Counted from the stretch's first letter, positions 1-8,597 are shown. The stretch is 24,134 nucleotides of DNA from CAMCXE01 sp041179125 (GCA_041179125.1 JBEGTZ010000204.1:1-24134); one strand, 5' to 3'. Made by a program: numbers and translations. Notes: generated by a model from the letters alone, not told the origin.

Positions 1-585
1 GTGACCGTGTTTAACGTGTTGATCAAAAACGCCAGCCAGTTGGCGGTGTTTGAGCAATTCGTTCCTGTGGGTGATCTCGCTTCAACACTCAACAAACCGT
101 TGAATGTTCCTAAATCAACCGGCACCGGCTACAACCTTGTCTTACAAGCCTTAGACGAAGAAGCGAACGACTACAAAATCACGCGCGCTGTAGATTCGCT
201 CACCAACTTGCCAGCAATCACCTTGCCTGAAGCAAGCATCAAAACCGTCACCTGGAACTACGCCGACCTAACTGCAACCTGGGAAGCCAACCCCGCCAGC
301 GATTTCGACTTCTTCGAACTCAACATAGAGTTGCGCAAAGGCCTGAACCTGGTAGCACTGTTAGACAAGAGCCAGTCGTCCTTCACCATGCCGCAACTCC
401 CAACAGAGCTGGAAAGCAGCCTGGGCATTGCCACCACGGTGGAACTAGCCAGTGTCGACTTCGCCGACTTCAGTGATTTAGACAGCTGGTTGAACGCCAC
501 GCAAAATCCAGCCATCACACTGGATGAGCTAGTACTCAAAGCACGCAGCGCTGAAGACAGCGTAACGCGCATCACTCACAAATAA
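1..585 (+). CDS. C-terminal part of an unrecognised, probably secreted or surface protein
   Basis: The reading frame is already open at the first base of the window and ends at TAA 583-585, so the GTG at position 1 may not be the true start and the N-terminus is probably missing. The visible 194 residues are acidic and show no catalytic motif I recognise. Residues about 80-120 (around VTWNYADLTATWEANP, then FDFFELNIELRKG) have the alternating pattern and early Trp of a fibronectin type III-like beta-sandwich; this is a weak resemblance. The gene ends 19 nt before hemL on the same strand, so they may be cotranscribed, but its content does not suggest a tetrapyrrole role. Function unknown. The coding call is supported by the long open frame and codon use like its neighbours. 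Confidence 0.7.
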   Translation: MTVFNVLIKNASQLAVFEQFVPVGDLASTLNKPLNVPKSTGTGYNLVLQALDEEANDYKITRAVDSLTNLPAITLPEASIKTVTWNYADLTATWEANPASDFDFFELNIELRKGLNLVALLDKSQSSFTMPQLPTELESSLGIATTVELASVDFADFSDLDSWLNATQNPAITLDELVLKARSAEDSVTRITHK

Positions 586-604
586 AGGCGGGCAACCCAC
601 ACGC

Positions 605-1876
605 ATGAACCCATTATTTGCCCAGGCACAAACTGTAATTCCCGGCGGGGTTAACTCCCCCGTCCGCGCCTTTAAAGCGGTCGGCGGTGATCCAATTTTT
701 ATTGATCGCGCCGACGGGGCCTATATTTTTGATACCGACGGCAAGCGTTATATCGACTACGTGCTCTCCTGGGGGCCAATGATTCTGGGCCATAACGACC
801 CAGACATCCTCCAGGCAGTCATCGAAAAAGCGCGTTTGGGTTTAAGCTTTGGCGCCCCCACACGGATCGAAACGGAATTGGCCGAGCGCATCGTGGCGCT
901 CATCCCCAGCATTGAAAAAGTGCGTTTTGTCAGCTCCGGCACGGAAGCCACCATGAGTGCTATTCGCCTGGCACGGGGCTTCACCGGGCGCGACAAAATC
1001 ATCAAATTTGAAGGCTGTTACCACGGCCACTCAGATTCCCTATTAGTAAAAGCCGGTTCTGGTGCCTTAACACTCGGCGTACCCTCATCACCGGGCGTAC
1101 CTAAGGCCCTGGCCGACCACACCATCACCCTGAACTACAACGACTGCGCACAAATTGAAGATGTTTTTCACACAATGGGCGATCAAATAGCCTGTGTGAT
1201 TGTTGAGCCGGTGGCAGGCAATATGAACTGTATTCCTCCGCTGCCCGAGTTCTTGCCCACCCTACGCCGCGTCTGCGATGCCTCCGGTGCGCTGTTAATT
1301 TTCGACGAAGTAATGACCGGGTTTCGTATCGGCATTGCCGGCGCACAGGGTTATTACGCCATCAAACCCGACATCACCACCCTCGGCAAAGTCATCGGCG
1401 GCGGTATGCCTGTGGGCGCATTTGGTGGCCGTGCGGACATACTCAATCATCTAGCCCCGCTTGGCCCCGTCTACCAAGCGGGCACCCTATCGGGAAACCC
1501 GGTCGCTATGGCCGCAGGCCTCGCCTGCCTGAATAAAATCAGCCAGCCCGGTTTTTACGAGCCGTTATTTCAACGCACCACCGCGCTGGTCAACGGCCTA
1601 CAAACGATCGCCAATGAAACGGGTATACCGTTTACCACCAACCACAAAGGCACACTCTGGGGTGGTTTTTTCACCACCGACACCAATATCAGCAACTACA
1701 AACAAGTCATCGCCTGCAACAATGCACGCTTTAACCAGTTTTTCCACGGCATGTTAGAAGGCGGCGTCAACCTCGCCCCCGCCTCCTACGAAGCCGGTTT
1801 TATGTCCGCAGCCCACACCGACGAAGACATAGCCCAAACCCTCGACATTGCCCGCCACGTATTTAAAACCCTTTAA
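605..1876 (+). CDS. hemL: Glutamate-1-semialdehyde 2,1-aminomutase
   Basis: This PLP enzyme converts glutamate-1-semialdehyde to 5-aminolevulinate, the committed precursor of haem and other tetrapyrroles in the C5 pathway; it acts in the cytoplasm. The 423 residues match the family length. The N-terminus carries the hallmark IPGGVNSPVRAF, followed by SSGTEATMSAIRLARG (cofactor phosphate region), CYHGHSD, FDEVMTGFR (the Asp that contacts the pyridine nitrogen) and TTLGKVIGGGMPVGAFGG, whose lysine (K262) is the expected Schiff-base residue. ATG 605 is the only start codon in frame after the preceding stop; an AAAGGCGGG stretch about 15 nt upstream is a rather distant ribosome site. The N-terminus is a few residues shorter than in E. 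coli HemL. The stop codon TAA 1874-1876 lies inside the left arm of a palindromic repeat. Confidence 0.97.
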   Translation: MNPLFAQAQTVIPGGVNSPVRAFKAVGGDPIFIDRADGAYIFDTDGKRYIDYVLSWGPMILGHNDPDILQAVIEKARLGLSFGAPTRIETELAERIVALIPSIEKVRFVSSGTEATMSAIRLARGFTGRDKIIKFEGCYHGHSDSLLVKAGSGALTLGVPSSPGVPKALADHTITLNYNDCAQIEDVFHTMGDQIACVIVEPVAGNMNCIPPLPEFLPTLRRVCDASGALLIFDEVMTGFRIGIAGAQGYYAIKPDITTLGKVIGGGMPVGAFGGRADILNHLAPLGPVYQAGTLSGNPVAMAAGLACLNKISQPGFYEPLFQRTTALVNGLQTIANETGIPFTTNHKGTLWGGFFTTDTNISNYKQVIACNNARFNQFFHGMLEGGVNLAPASYEAGFMSAAHTDEDIAQTLDIARHVFKTL

Positions 1877-1932
1877 CCTCGAAACCTCAGTTGAATCACC
1901 CAAGTCTGCGTAACTGAGGTTTTTAGGTTAAA
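1872..1932 (+). repeat. Short copy (R1) of the TCAACTGAGG palindromic repeat family
   Basis: Arms of 21 nt at 1872-1892 and 1912-1932 are inverted copies with two mismatches and enclose a 19-nt loop. The left half, through ATCACCCAAGTCTGCG, matches the left end of the long copies at 12338 and 15621; the sequence then jumps straight to the right arm, so R1 looks like an internally deleted copy. The hemL stop codon is inside the left arm. A strong hairpin here could also act as a 3'-end structure for hemL mRNA. TTAA occurs at both outer ends. Confidence 0.85.
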
Positions 1933-2042
1933 TCCCGAGTCACTCACGACTAAAAAACAACCAACTAACGCTCAACCGCACTCACAAAACCCTAAAAATC
2001 ACCTTTATATCCAACTCATTTCAATTTGCCAGCCACTGCGGT

Positions 2043-2071
2043 TTGACAAAGCCTGCGTTTGCTCGAATACT
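2043..2071 (+). promoter_or_regulatory. Candidate sigma-70 promoter for the outer-membrane protein gene
   Basis: A perfect -35 box TTGACA (2043-2048) is followed after 17 nt by AATACT (2066-2071), which matches four of six bases of TATAAT. The start of transcription would fall near 2078, leaving a leader of about 105 nt before ATG 2183. The rest of 1933-2182 shows no gene or other structure that I can support. Confidence 0.45.
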
Positions 2072-2182
2072 TCCCACGCCTTATGGCACGCCCATGTCCA
2101 GGCCATAGCAGTACAGGTTACGCAGGCCGTGGCCCGCCAAGGACTTCTAACAATAAAACCCACCCTTCGGAGACGAACTGGT

Positions 2183-2722
2183 ATGAAAAAGCTGTTGCTT
2201 GCCGCCGCCCTTTCCACTTTTGCATGTGCCGCCTTAGCGGAAGACCGTTTTTACGCTGGCGGCAACGTCGCCTTTTGGAATTACACAGAAGGCAGCCACG
2301 ACACCAAAATTAGCGTCTCATCCCTTGAAGGCGTAGCCGGGTTCAATGTATGGAGCGTTATCAACATTGAAGGCCGCGTAGGCTTAGGCCTTGAAAGCTC
2401 CACTGAATCCGTAAACACCAAAGAGTTCGGCAAATTGAGCACCGAATTAACTCTGGACAACTACTTCAGTGTCTACATAAAGCCTGAATTAAAAAATGAT
2501 ACGGCAACTGTTTATGCCTTACTCGGTGTCACCCGTGCAGATGCCTCCACCACCAGCTTAAAAGTAGAGCGCGACTTAAGCATGACCGGCCTCTCCTACG
2601 GCCTCGGTATGGGTTTTTATGTCACAGAAAGCGCCCTGGTTAATTTAGAGTTCCGCAACCTAGTTCAAGAAGACGACTACAAATTCCAAGGCTTCAGCGC
2701 GGGCTTTACCCTCAGTTTTTAA
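2183..2722 (+). CDS. Small outer-membrane beta-barrel protein
   Basis: The product has 179 residues. I chose ATG 2183 because GGAG (2169-2172) sits 10 nt upstream and the protein then begins with a clean signal peptide, MKKLLLAAALSTFACAALA, with cleavage expected before EDRFYAGG. An in-frame start at 2129 would bury this signal. The mature part consists of alternating amphipathic strands rich in Gly and aromatic residues (FYAGGNVAFWNY, GLSYGLGMGFYVTE, ALVNLEFRNLV). It ends in GFSAGFTLSF, with the terminal Phe typical of proteins inserted by the BAM complex. The size fits an eight-stranded barrel of the OmpA/OmpW/Opa-like type. Ligand and role are unknown. It has its own candidate promoter and terminator, so it is probably monocistronic. 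Confidence 0.85.
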   Translation: MKKLLLAAALSTFACAALAEDRFYAGGNVAFWNYTEGSHDTKISVSSLEGVAGFNVWSVINIEGRVGLGLESSTESVNTKEFGKLSTELTLDNYFSVYIKPELKNDTATVYALLGVTRADASTTSLKVERDLSMTGLSYGLGMGFYVTESALVNLEFRNLVQEDDYKFQGFSAGFTLSF

Positions 2723-2734
2723 TCTTGAGTTTGC

Positions 2735-2758
2735 AAAGGGCGCCTAGCGCCCTTTTTT
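2735..2758 (+). terminator. Rho-independent terminator of the outer-membrane protein gene
   Basis: A 9-bp stem, AAAGGGCGC paired with GCGCCCTTT, with loop CTA, is followed by a T-run ending at 2758. It starts 12 nt after the stop codon. Confidence 0.92.
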
Positions 2759-2843
2759 GTTTCTATAGTTGTCATGTCTGATCCGCCAAGCACCCCATGT
2801 GTAAGATTCAGATATCCCCTATTTTCAGGTCAACATAAACCCC

Positions 2844-3908
2844 ATGAGCCACGATTTTTTTGCCCTGCTGGATATTCTTAAACTCTTAATTCGCCACCCC
2901 AGCGTCGTCAGTGCCGAGCACTCATTTTTTCGCGTATTACAGCGAGAGCTTGAAGAAACCGGCGTTAAAGTCACCTGGTATGAAGGTCTTCTAGTAGCCC
3001 AAGGCAACAAACCCCGCAGCCGCTACCTCTCCGCCCACATCGACCGCCACGGCCTGATTTGCACCGGCCCCAACGAATTCCAGTACGCTGCTTTTATCGC
3101 CAGCAATCGCGGCGATTTAACCGGTAACTCTGTTTCAGAACAAACCTTCAGCACTATCTCCGAGCGCTTTATCCATACCAATGTACACGCCTACGAACCC
3201 TGGTCTGGCGTCTACCGAGGCAAAGGCTTAATCACCTCCGTTCATTTGTGCCCCAAACGCGGCAACATGGTGTTTGAAGTACAAGGGCTTGAGCACGTAG
3301 TGGCAGGCACCCCCGTGGCCTTTGCCGATAAAGTCCACCTAGAAGAAGGCCGCTTAAGTGCGCAATTAGATAACGTCATCAGTGCGGCGGTGCTGATTTA
3401 TTTGTTTCGTAAGGGTTATCAAGGCACCGCATTTTTTACAGCGCAAGAAGAAGCCGGGCGCAGCTGGCGTTATTTATTAGAATGGTTCCAACGCGCCGGA
3501 GAATCCACCCAGCAACTCCTCGTGCTCGACACCAGCCCCTACAACACCACAGAAGACGCCGACGAACAACTGTTAGTCTTGCGACACAGAGATACCAACG
3601 GGGAGTTTAACGCCGATACGGTTCACCAATTGGAAAATGACTGCCAAGTTCTAGGCATTAGTTACGGCTTTAAAGATGAATACATTCAACAGATAAATGC
3701 ACAACGTCAACAAGAAGGCAAAACCCCACTCAGCCTCGGCAGCACCGAACTAGGCCGTATCGTTAGCGCCTCCAATGGTTGGGTTAATGGCGCCACCGTA
3801 CAAATCCCCACCACCGGCTACCACACCACCGAAGAAACCGCCTCCGTCGCGTCCATCGGCGCCATGCTGCGATTGCTAGAACACTATGCAATTAACAATA
3901 ATCTCTAA
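2844..3908 (+). CDS. M42-like (co-catalytic zinc) metallopeptidase
   Basis: A 354-residue cytoplasmic hydrolase (no signal peptide), probably a di-metal aminopeptidase or deblocking peptidase. The full metal-ligand set of the M42/M28-type fold can be read in order: SAHIDRHG (H65, D67), QLDN (D176, bridging Asp), TAQEEAG (E202 catalytic base, E203 ligand), LVLDTSP (D229) and TTGYHTTEE (H327). The spacing fits M42 better than M20. The insert at about residues 80-165 corresponds to the extra beta domain of M42 peptidases. Substrate unknown. ATG 2844 has only a weak ribosome site (CAGG about 14 nt upstream). Its last 23 nt overlap the start of the next gene, suggesting translational coupling with that thioredoxin-like protein. 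Confidence 0.85.
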   Translation: MSHDFFALLDILKLLIRHPSVVSAEHSFFRVLQRELEETGVKVTWYEGLLVAQGNKPRSRYLSAHIDRHGLICTGPNEFQYAAFIASNRGDLTGNSVSEQTFSTISERFIHTNVHAYEPWSGVYRGKGLITSVHLCPKRGNMVFEVQGLEHVVAGTPVAFADKVHLEEGRLSAQLDNVISAAVLIYLFRKGYQGTAFFTAQEEAGRSWRYLLEWFQRAGESTQQLLVLDTSPYNTTEDADEQLLVLRHRDTNGEFNADTVHQLENDCQVLGISYGFKDEYIQQINAQRQQEGKTPLSLGSTELGRIVSASNGWVNGATVQIPTTGYHTTEETASVASIGAMLRLLEHYAINNNL

Positions 3909-4353
3909 ATTAAAAAAATTTACAGATACCTGGTGGGGGTTTTTAATCACCCTCGCCCTGGTATATGCAGGTGTTAGAGGATTACAAAACCATTGGGGTG
4001 CGCAGGATTTTGAAGGTACCGGGCTGCCCAAAATAACCTTAAATGAAGCCATTTTGCGCGCACAGGCAGAACACAAACCTATAGTTGCCGAACTCTCCGC
4101 CACCTGGTGTGGCACCTGTCGCACTATGGATCGCACCGTATTCAGCGACCCGCAGGTTAAACAGTTTTTAACCGAACAAGTGCTTTTCGCACGGATTGAT
4201 GAAAAAGACACAGAAGCCGAATACTTCACCCAAACCTACAAAGCTCAGGGGTACCCGACGATTGTACTGCTCAACAGCCAAGGGCAATTACAGCGCTATC
4301 TACCACTCACCTACGACCCAGAAGAATTTTTACAGGCAGCCAAAAACCACTAA
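3886..4353 (+). CDS. Membrane-anchored thioredoxin-fold protein, DsbD gamma-domain-like
   Basis: A 155-residue protein with one N-terminal transmembrane helix (about residues 16-33, WWGFLITLALVYAGVRG) and a thioredoxin fold behind it. The active site is ATWCGTCRTMD (C75 and C78), followed by RTVFSDPQV and a cis-Pro region, GYPTIVLL. The WCxxC plus T/VFSDPxV signature is that of the C-terminal domain of DsbD and related thioredoxin_7 proteins. The predicted orientation puts the redox domain in the periplasm, where it would reduce or isomerise disulfides; the partner is unknown. The start ATG 3886 lies within the peptidase gene. The TAA stop overlaps the TAG stop of the convergent eda by 2 nt (genes overlap 4350-4353), with no room for a separate terminator. 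Confidence 0.82.
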   Translation: MQLTIISKLKKFTDTWWGFLITLALVYAGVRGLQNHWGAQDFEGTGLPKITLNEAILRAQAEHKPIVAELSATWCGTCRTMDRTVFSDPQVKQFLTEQVLFARIDEKDTEAEYFTQTYKAQGYPTIVLLNSQGQLQRYLPLTYDPEEFLQAAKNH

Positions 4354-4979
4354 GCGGTAATTTTAGCCGTGGTTTGCTTAGCAATATCCGTAATAGCCTG
4401 CCAATTTTGCGCATCCACAGCCGCTTTAGGCACCAACCAAGAACCACCCACGCAAGCCACATTAGGCAAGGCTAAATACTGAGTGAAATCCTCCAAAGTT
4501 AAACCACCAGTAGGGCAAAAACTCACTTGCGGCAAGGGGCCATAAATGGATTTTAATAAAGGCAAACCGCCTACCGCCGTGGCAGGAAATAATTTAAAAC
4601 AACTCAAACCGTGCTCCATACCCAACAAAATTTCAGAGCAAGTAGCCACACCAGGTAATAATTTTACGCCGCACTCAGCCGATTTTTTAATGAGGCTTAT
4701 GGTCATGCCAGGGGAAACAGCAAAATCAACGCCCGCCTCTGCAACTTCTTCAACATTTTTTTCATTCACAATAGTGCCTGCACCCACAATAATATGAGGG
4801 CAAGCTTTTTTAATGGCTTTAATTGCAGCCAATGCCGCAGGTGTCCGCAAGGTTATTTCCACCGCTTTAATACCGCCTGCATACAAGGCTTCCGCCACGG
4901 GAACAGCGTGTTCAACAGAGTCAATTACAATAACCGGCATAACACCGATGGGAGTTAAAAAATCGCGGGTAATAGTCAC
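4350..4979 (-). CDS. eda: 2-keto-3-deoxy-6-phosphogluconate (KDPG) aldolase
   Basis: Cleaves KDPG to pyruvate and glyceraldehyde 3-phosphate, the last step of the Entner-Doudoroff pathway; a cytoplasmic homotrimer in known members. The 209 residues match the family. Key residues are visible: E41 in VEITLRT (general acid/base), the phosphate-binding GAGT loop (66-69), and K129 in CFKLFPA, the Schiff-base lysine. The start is GTG (4977-4979) with AGAGAG (about 4988-4993) 8 nt upstream. It lies 68 nt downstream of edd on the same strand, but a terminator-like hairpin stands between them, so expression may be partly uncoupled from zwf-edd. The 3' end overlaps the convergent thioredoxin-like gene. 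Confidence 0.97.
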   Translation of the reverse strand: MTITRDFLTPIGVMPVIVIDSVEHAVPVAEALYAGGIKAVEITLRTPAALAAIKAIKKACPHIIVGAGTIVNEKNVEEVAEAGVDFAVSPGMTISLIKKSAECGVKLLPGVATCSEILLGMEHGLSCFKLFPATAVGGLPLLKSIYGPLPQVSFCPTGGLTLEDFTQYLALPNVACVGGSWLVPKAAVDAQNWQAITDIAKQTTAKITA

Positions 4980-5000
4980 AATGGGTTCTCTCTTATAATT

Positions 5001-5029
5001 AATAAAATAAAGGCCGCGAATGCGGCCTT
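5001..5029 (-). terminator. Terminator or attenuator hairpin between edd and eda
   Basis: Read on the minus strand, AAGGCCGC-ATTC-GCGGCCTT is an 8-bp stem with a tetraloop, followed by the T-rich tail TTTATTTTATT. It begins 18 nt after the edd stop and ends about 20 nt before the eda GTG. This is a good intrinsic terminator by structure, yet it lies inside what looks like one operon, so it may act as a partial terminator or as an mRNA processing or stability element. Confidence 0.75.
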
Positions 5030-5047
5030 AAAATTGTGGGTTACTTT

Positions 5048-6868
5048 TTAAAAATCGATTGAAGCAGTAAAAACACTGCCTCCATCACGCGAACGATCCG
5101 CCAGGGCGCGGAAACCACCAAATAAATTGCGGCCCAAATCTTGAGGTACAACCGGAGCGGGCGCCGGTGTACGCGCAGCGAATTCTTCAGCGCTCACCAA
5201 TACTTCAATCACACCAGTATTGGCATCCAACCGAACGCGATCCCCAGTGCGCACCTTGGCAATTAAACCGCCATTTAAGGCCTCTGGTGAAATATGAATA
5301 GCGGAGGGCACTTTGCCCGAGGCGCCAGACATACGGCCATCGGTCACTAGCGCCACTTTAAAACCGCGATCTTGCAGCAATCCCAAAGGCGGAGTCATTT
5401 TATGTAGTTCAGGCATACCGTTAGCACGCGGCCCTTGGAAACGTACCACGGCCACAAAATCTCGGTTTAATTCGCCGCGTTTAAATGCCGCGATTACATC
5501 ATCTTGATCTTCAAAAACAATACACTCTTCTTCCACTACGCGATACTCTGGCGCCACGGCAGATATTTTAATAACGCCTTGGCCTAAATTCCCCGTCAAT
5601 AACCGCAAGCCGCCTTCGCTATCAAATGGGCTATCCACACCGCGCAAAATTTTAGTATTTGAAGACTGAGTTACCGGCTCTAACCATACAGCATTGCCTT
5701 TTTCATCAAGGCTTGGGGCTTTTTCGTAGGGGTCTAAACCCTGCCCCATAATGTTGACAACATTTTCATTTAATAAACCGCCCTTACGTAATTCATGCAC
5801 CAAATAACTCATACCTCCAGCGGCGTGGAATTCATTTACATCACCTTCGCCATTAGGATAAATACGAGCCAATAAAGGTGTCGCACGCGAAAGCTCATCC
5901 ATGTCTTCCCAAGTTAATAAAATACCCGCGGCGCGCGCCATAGCCACCAAATGCAATGTGTTATTCGTAGAACCACCGGTAGCCAATAAACCCACCACCG
6001 CATTAACAATGGAATATTCGGTTATTACTTCATACATTGGGCGGTAAGTACCCGCAGTCTGTGTCGATAGAATTAGTTTTTCCACCGCAGCTCGGGTTAA
6101 TGCTTCGCGCAATGGGGAATTAGGGCTTACAAATGAAGAGCCGGGTAATTGCACACCCAGCATTTCCACCAACATTTGATTGCTATTAGCCGTGCCATAA
6201 AACGTGCAGGTTCCAGGGCTGTGATAGCTTTTGGTTTCAACATCTAATAATTCAACCTCACCCACTTCGCCCGCTGCATATTGCTGGCGCACTTTGGCTT
6301 TTTCTTTATTAGAAATACCCGAATGCATGGGGCCAGCCGGTACAAATACCGCAGGTAAATGGCCAAAACTTAATGCACCAATAAACATACCCGGCACAAT
6401 TTTATCGCACACCCCCAAAAACATATTGCCGTCAAACATGTTGTGGCTTAAACCTACGGCGCAGGCCATAGCCACCACTTCACGGCTAAACAAGCTTAAT
6501 TCCATACCCGGTTGCCCCTGCGTCACGCCGTCGCACATGGCGGGTACACCGCCTGCCACCTGCGCCGTAGAACCCATAGCACGCGCCGCTTGTTTAATAA
6601 TTTCAGGGTAAAACTCGTAGGGTTGGTGTGCCGACAACATGTCGTTAAATGCAGTAGTAATACTTAAATTGGCACTTTGTAAAAGACGGAGTGTATTTTT
6701 ATCCTCACTGCCGCACGCGGCATAGGCATGGGCCAAATTACCGCAGGATAAGCGTTTTTTCGGTGGGTTATTCACCATTGTTGCTTTCATGGCTGCAACA
6801 TAGGCATCGCGTGTCGGTTTACTGCGCGCAACAATTCGCGCAGTAATTGCTTCAATTGTTTTATTCAC
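5048..6868 (-). CDS. edd: 6-phosphogluconate dehydratase
   Basis: Dehydrates 6-phosphogluconate to KDPG, the defining step of the Entner-Doudoroff pathway. The 606 residues match the IlvD/Edd family, and the sequence is Edd-like throughout. Cluster-binding Cys can be placed: C154 in LGVCDKIVPGM and C221 in SPGTCTFYGTANS, with another conserved Cys (C112) in PAMCDGVTQG. Other signatures are TGGSTNNTLHL and VTDGRMSGASGKVPSAIH. The start is GTG (6866-6868) with a full AGGAG (6874-6878) 5 nt upstream, inside the 11-nt gap that follows the zwf stop, so zwf and edd are clearly cotranscribed. The enzyme carries an oxygen-sensitive Fe-S cluster in known members. Confidence 0.97.
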   Translation of the reverse strand: MNKTIEAITARIVARSKPTRDAYVAAMKATMVNNPPKKRLSCGNLAHAYAACGSEDKNTLRLLQSANLSITTAFNDMLSAHQPYEFYPEIIKQAARAMGSTAQVAGGVPAMCDGVTQGQPGMELSLFSREVVAMACAVGLSHNMFDGNMFLGVCDKIVPGMFIGALSFGHLPAVFVPAGPMHSGISNKEKAKVRQQYAAGEVGEVELLDVETKSYHSPGTCTFYGTANSNQMLVEMLGVQLPGSSFVSPNSPLREALTRAAVEKLILSTQTAGTYRPMYEVITEYSIVNAVVGLLATGGSTNNTLHLVAMARAAGILLTWEDMDELSRATPLLARIYPNGEGDVNEFHAAGGMSYLVHELRKGGLLNENVVNIMGQGLDPYEKAPSLDEKGNAVWLEPVTQSSNTKILRGVDSPFDSEGGLRLLTGNLGQGVIKISAVAPEYRVVEEECIVFEDQDDVIAAFKRGELNRDFVAVVRFQGPRANGMPELHKMTPPLGLLQDRGFKVALVTDGRMSGASGKVPSAIHISPEALNGGLIAKVRTGDRVRLDANTGVIEVLVSAEEFAARTPAPAPVVPQDLGRNLFGGFRALADRSRDGGSVFTASIDF

Positions 6869-6879
6869 AATAACTCCTA

Positions 6880-8334
6880 TTAACCGTCAATCCAACGGCG
6901 GCCATCTTTAGCTAATAATTCAAAAGCTGCATCGGGGCCATTTGAACCCGCCGTATACTGCACCACTTCTTGATCCTGCGATTTCCAACCCGCAAAAATT
7001 TGATCCACCCACTCCCAAGCCGCTTCCACTTCACCGGAAGACACAAATAAGGTTTGATCATTACGAATAACATCGTAAAACATACGCGTATACGCATCGT
7101 GTTTTTTCGCTTTAGCATTATCCGAAAAAGATAAATCCATGTAGCGATCTTCCAGCTGCATACTGGTATCCAAGCCCGCTCGCTTGTTCTTCATACGAAT
7201 ATGAATACCTTCGTCCGGCTGCAAATGAATAATTAATTGGTTGGCGCAGTTTTGTGTCAATTGCTTAGAAAATAATTTGCTATTGCTTTGCTTAAACTCG
7301 ATGACGATTTCAGAATGGCGACGGCTTAGGCGTTTACCGGTGCGAATATAAATAGGTGTGCCGCTCCAGCGCCAGTTAGCAATTTCAGCTTTTAAAGCCA
7401 CAAAGGTTTCTGTTTTACTTTCGCGTCCACCCTCTTCTTCTTCTAAATAACCTGGCACCGTTTTGCCTTCAATCTCACCTTCGGCATACTGGCCACGCAC
7501 CGTTTTTGTGGTGATCAGCTCTGGGGTAATAGGTTTTAAACAACGCAATACTTTTAATTTTTCACCGCGCACACTGTCGGCATCTAAATCCGCAGGCGGC
7601 TCCATAGCCACCAAACACAATACTTGCAACAAATGGTTTTGCACCATATCGCGCATGGCACCGGTTTCATCGTAAAAATCCCAACGGTTGCCACAACCTA
7701 CTGTTTCGGTAACGGTAATTTGAATATTATCAATGTGTTTAGAATTCCAAATAGGCTCGAATATATCGTTGGCAAAACGCAACGCCAATAGATTTTGTAC
7801 CGATTCTTTACCCAAATAATGGTCGATGCGAAAAATTTGTTTTTCACTAAATACACGCGCCAACTCAGCATTAATAGCCATAAATGATTCTTTGGAATCA
7901 CCCAGCGGTTTCTCTACCACAATGCGCGTACTGGCCTTAGCCAAACCACAGGTATCCAAAGCGGTGCCAATTTTTCCAAAAATCAACGGCGGCACAGCAA
8001 AATAAACAATTAAATCGTGGCCTTCACCAAAATGGGTATTTTTGATGCGTGTTAAATCTTCAGGTTTTGTAGAATCGCCCTGTACAAAGGTGAGGTTTTC
8101 ACTAAAGGCCAACCAAGTTTCTTCATTAAATAAATTGGCCGCACTGTAGGTAATTAACCACTCTTTGACCTTGGCCAAAAAAACAGCTTGTTCACTAGGC
8201 GTGCGCGCCATACCAAAAATACGCGCATTAGAGGGCATACAGTTATTTAATTTTAAGTAATACAGTGCAGGGTAAAGTTTGCGCAACGCTAAATCACCGT
8301 CACCGCCGAGAATTAAAATATCTGTATTTTTCAT
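6880..8334 (-). CDS. zwf: Glucose-6-phosphate 1-dehydrogenase
   Basis: Oxidises glucose 6-phosphate to 6-phosphogluconolactone with NAD(P)+, feeding the Entner-Doudoroff pathway and supplying reducing power. The 484 residues match the family. The N-terminal dinucleotide fold has GGDGDLALRKLYPALY; the substrate motif is EKPLG (K142); the active-site signature is RIDHYLGKE (D171-E177); and H234 in MVQNHLLQVL is the likely catalytic base. ATG 8332-8334 is preceded by AGGT about 6 nt upstream. It is the first gene of the zwf-edd-eda unit and is divergent from gap. No pgl gene follows it, although the next chemical step needs lactonase; this gene may lie elsewhere. Confidence 0.97.
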   Translation of the reverse strand: MKNTDILILGGDGDLALRKLYPALYYLKLNNCMPSNARIFGMARTPSEQAVFLAKVKEWLITYSAANLFNEETWLAFSENLTFVQGDSTKPEDLTRIKNTHFGEGHDLIVYFAVPPLIFGKIGTALDTCGLAKASTRIVVEKPLGDSKESFMAINAELARVFSEKQIFRIDHYLGKESVQNLLALRFANDIFEPIWNSKHIDNIQITVTETVGCGNRWDFYDETGAMRDMVQNHLLQVLCLVAMEPPADLDADSVRGEKLKVLRCLKPITPELITTKTVRGQYAEGEIEGKTVPGYLEEEEGGRESKTETFVALKAEIANWRWSGTPIYIRTGKRLSRRHSEIVIEFKQSNSKLFSKQLTQNCANQLIIHLQPDEGIHIRMKNKRAGLDTSMQLEDRYMDLSFSDNAKAKKHDAYTRMFYDVIRNDQTLFVSSGEVEAAWEWVDQIFAGWKSQDQEVVQYTAGSNGPDAAFELLAKDGRRWIDG

Positions 8335-8597
8335 GCTGAAACCTGCCTACGTGTTAAAAAGGATTTAAGGCTTAACGCCTCATGTTGCCGTTGCATTGAG
8401 CGCGGCAGTTAAGCGGAGTACAACCTAAGGGCGATATAACCAAAGGTAAAAACTATAAAAGCTCAGAGTGGACTGTATTTAAAGCTGCTGGTCAAGAATA
8501 TCTGTCCAACCCATCTAACCTGTGCGTTCACATCCAAATTATGAAGCATTATTCTTGCCTAACCATTGGCGCCCTCTTCATGCACTTAAAGGCGAAA

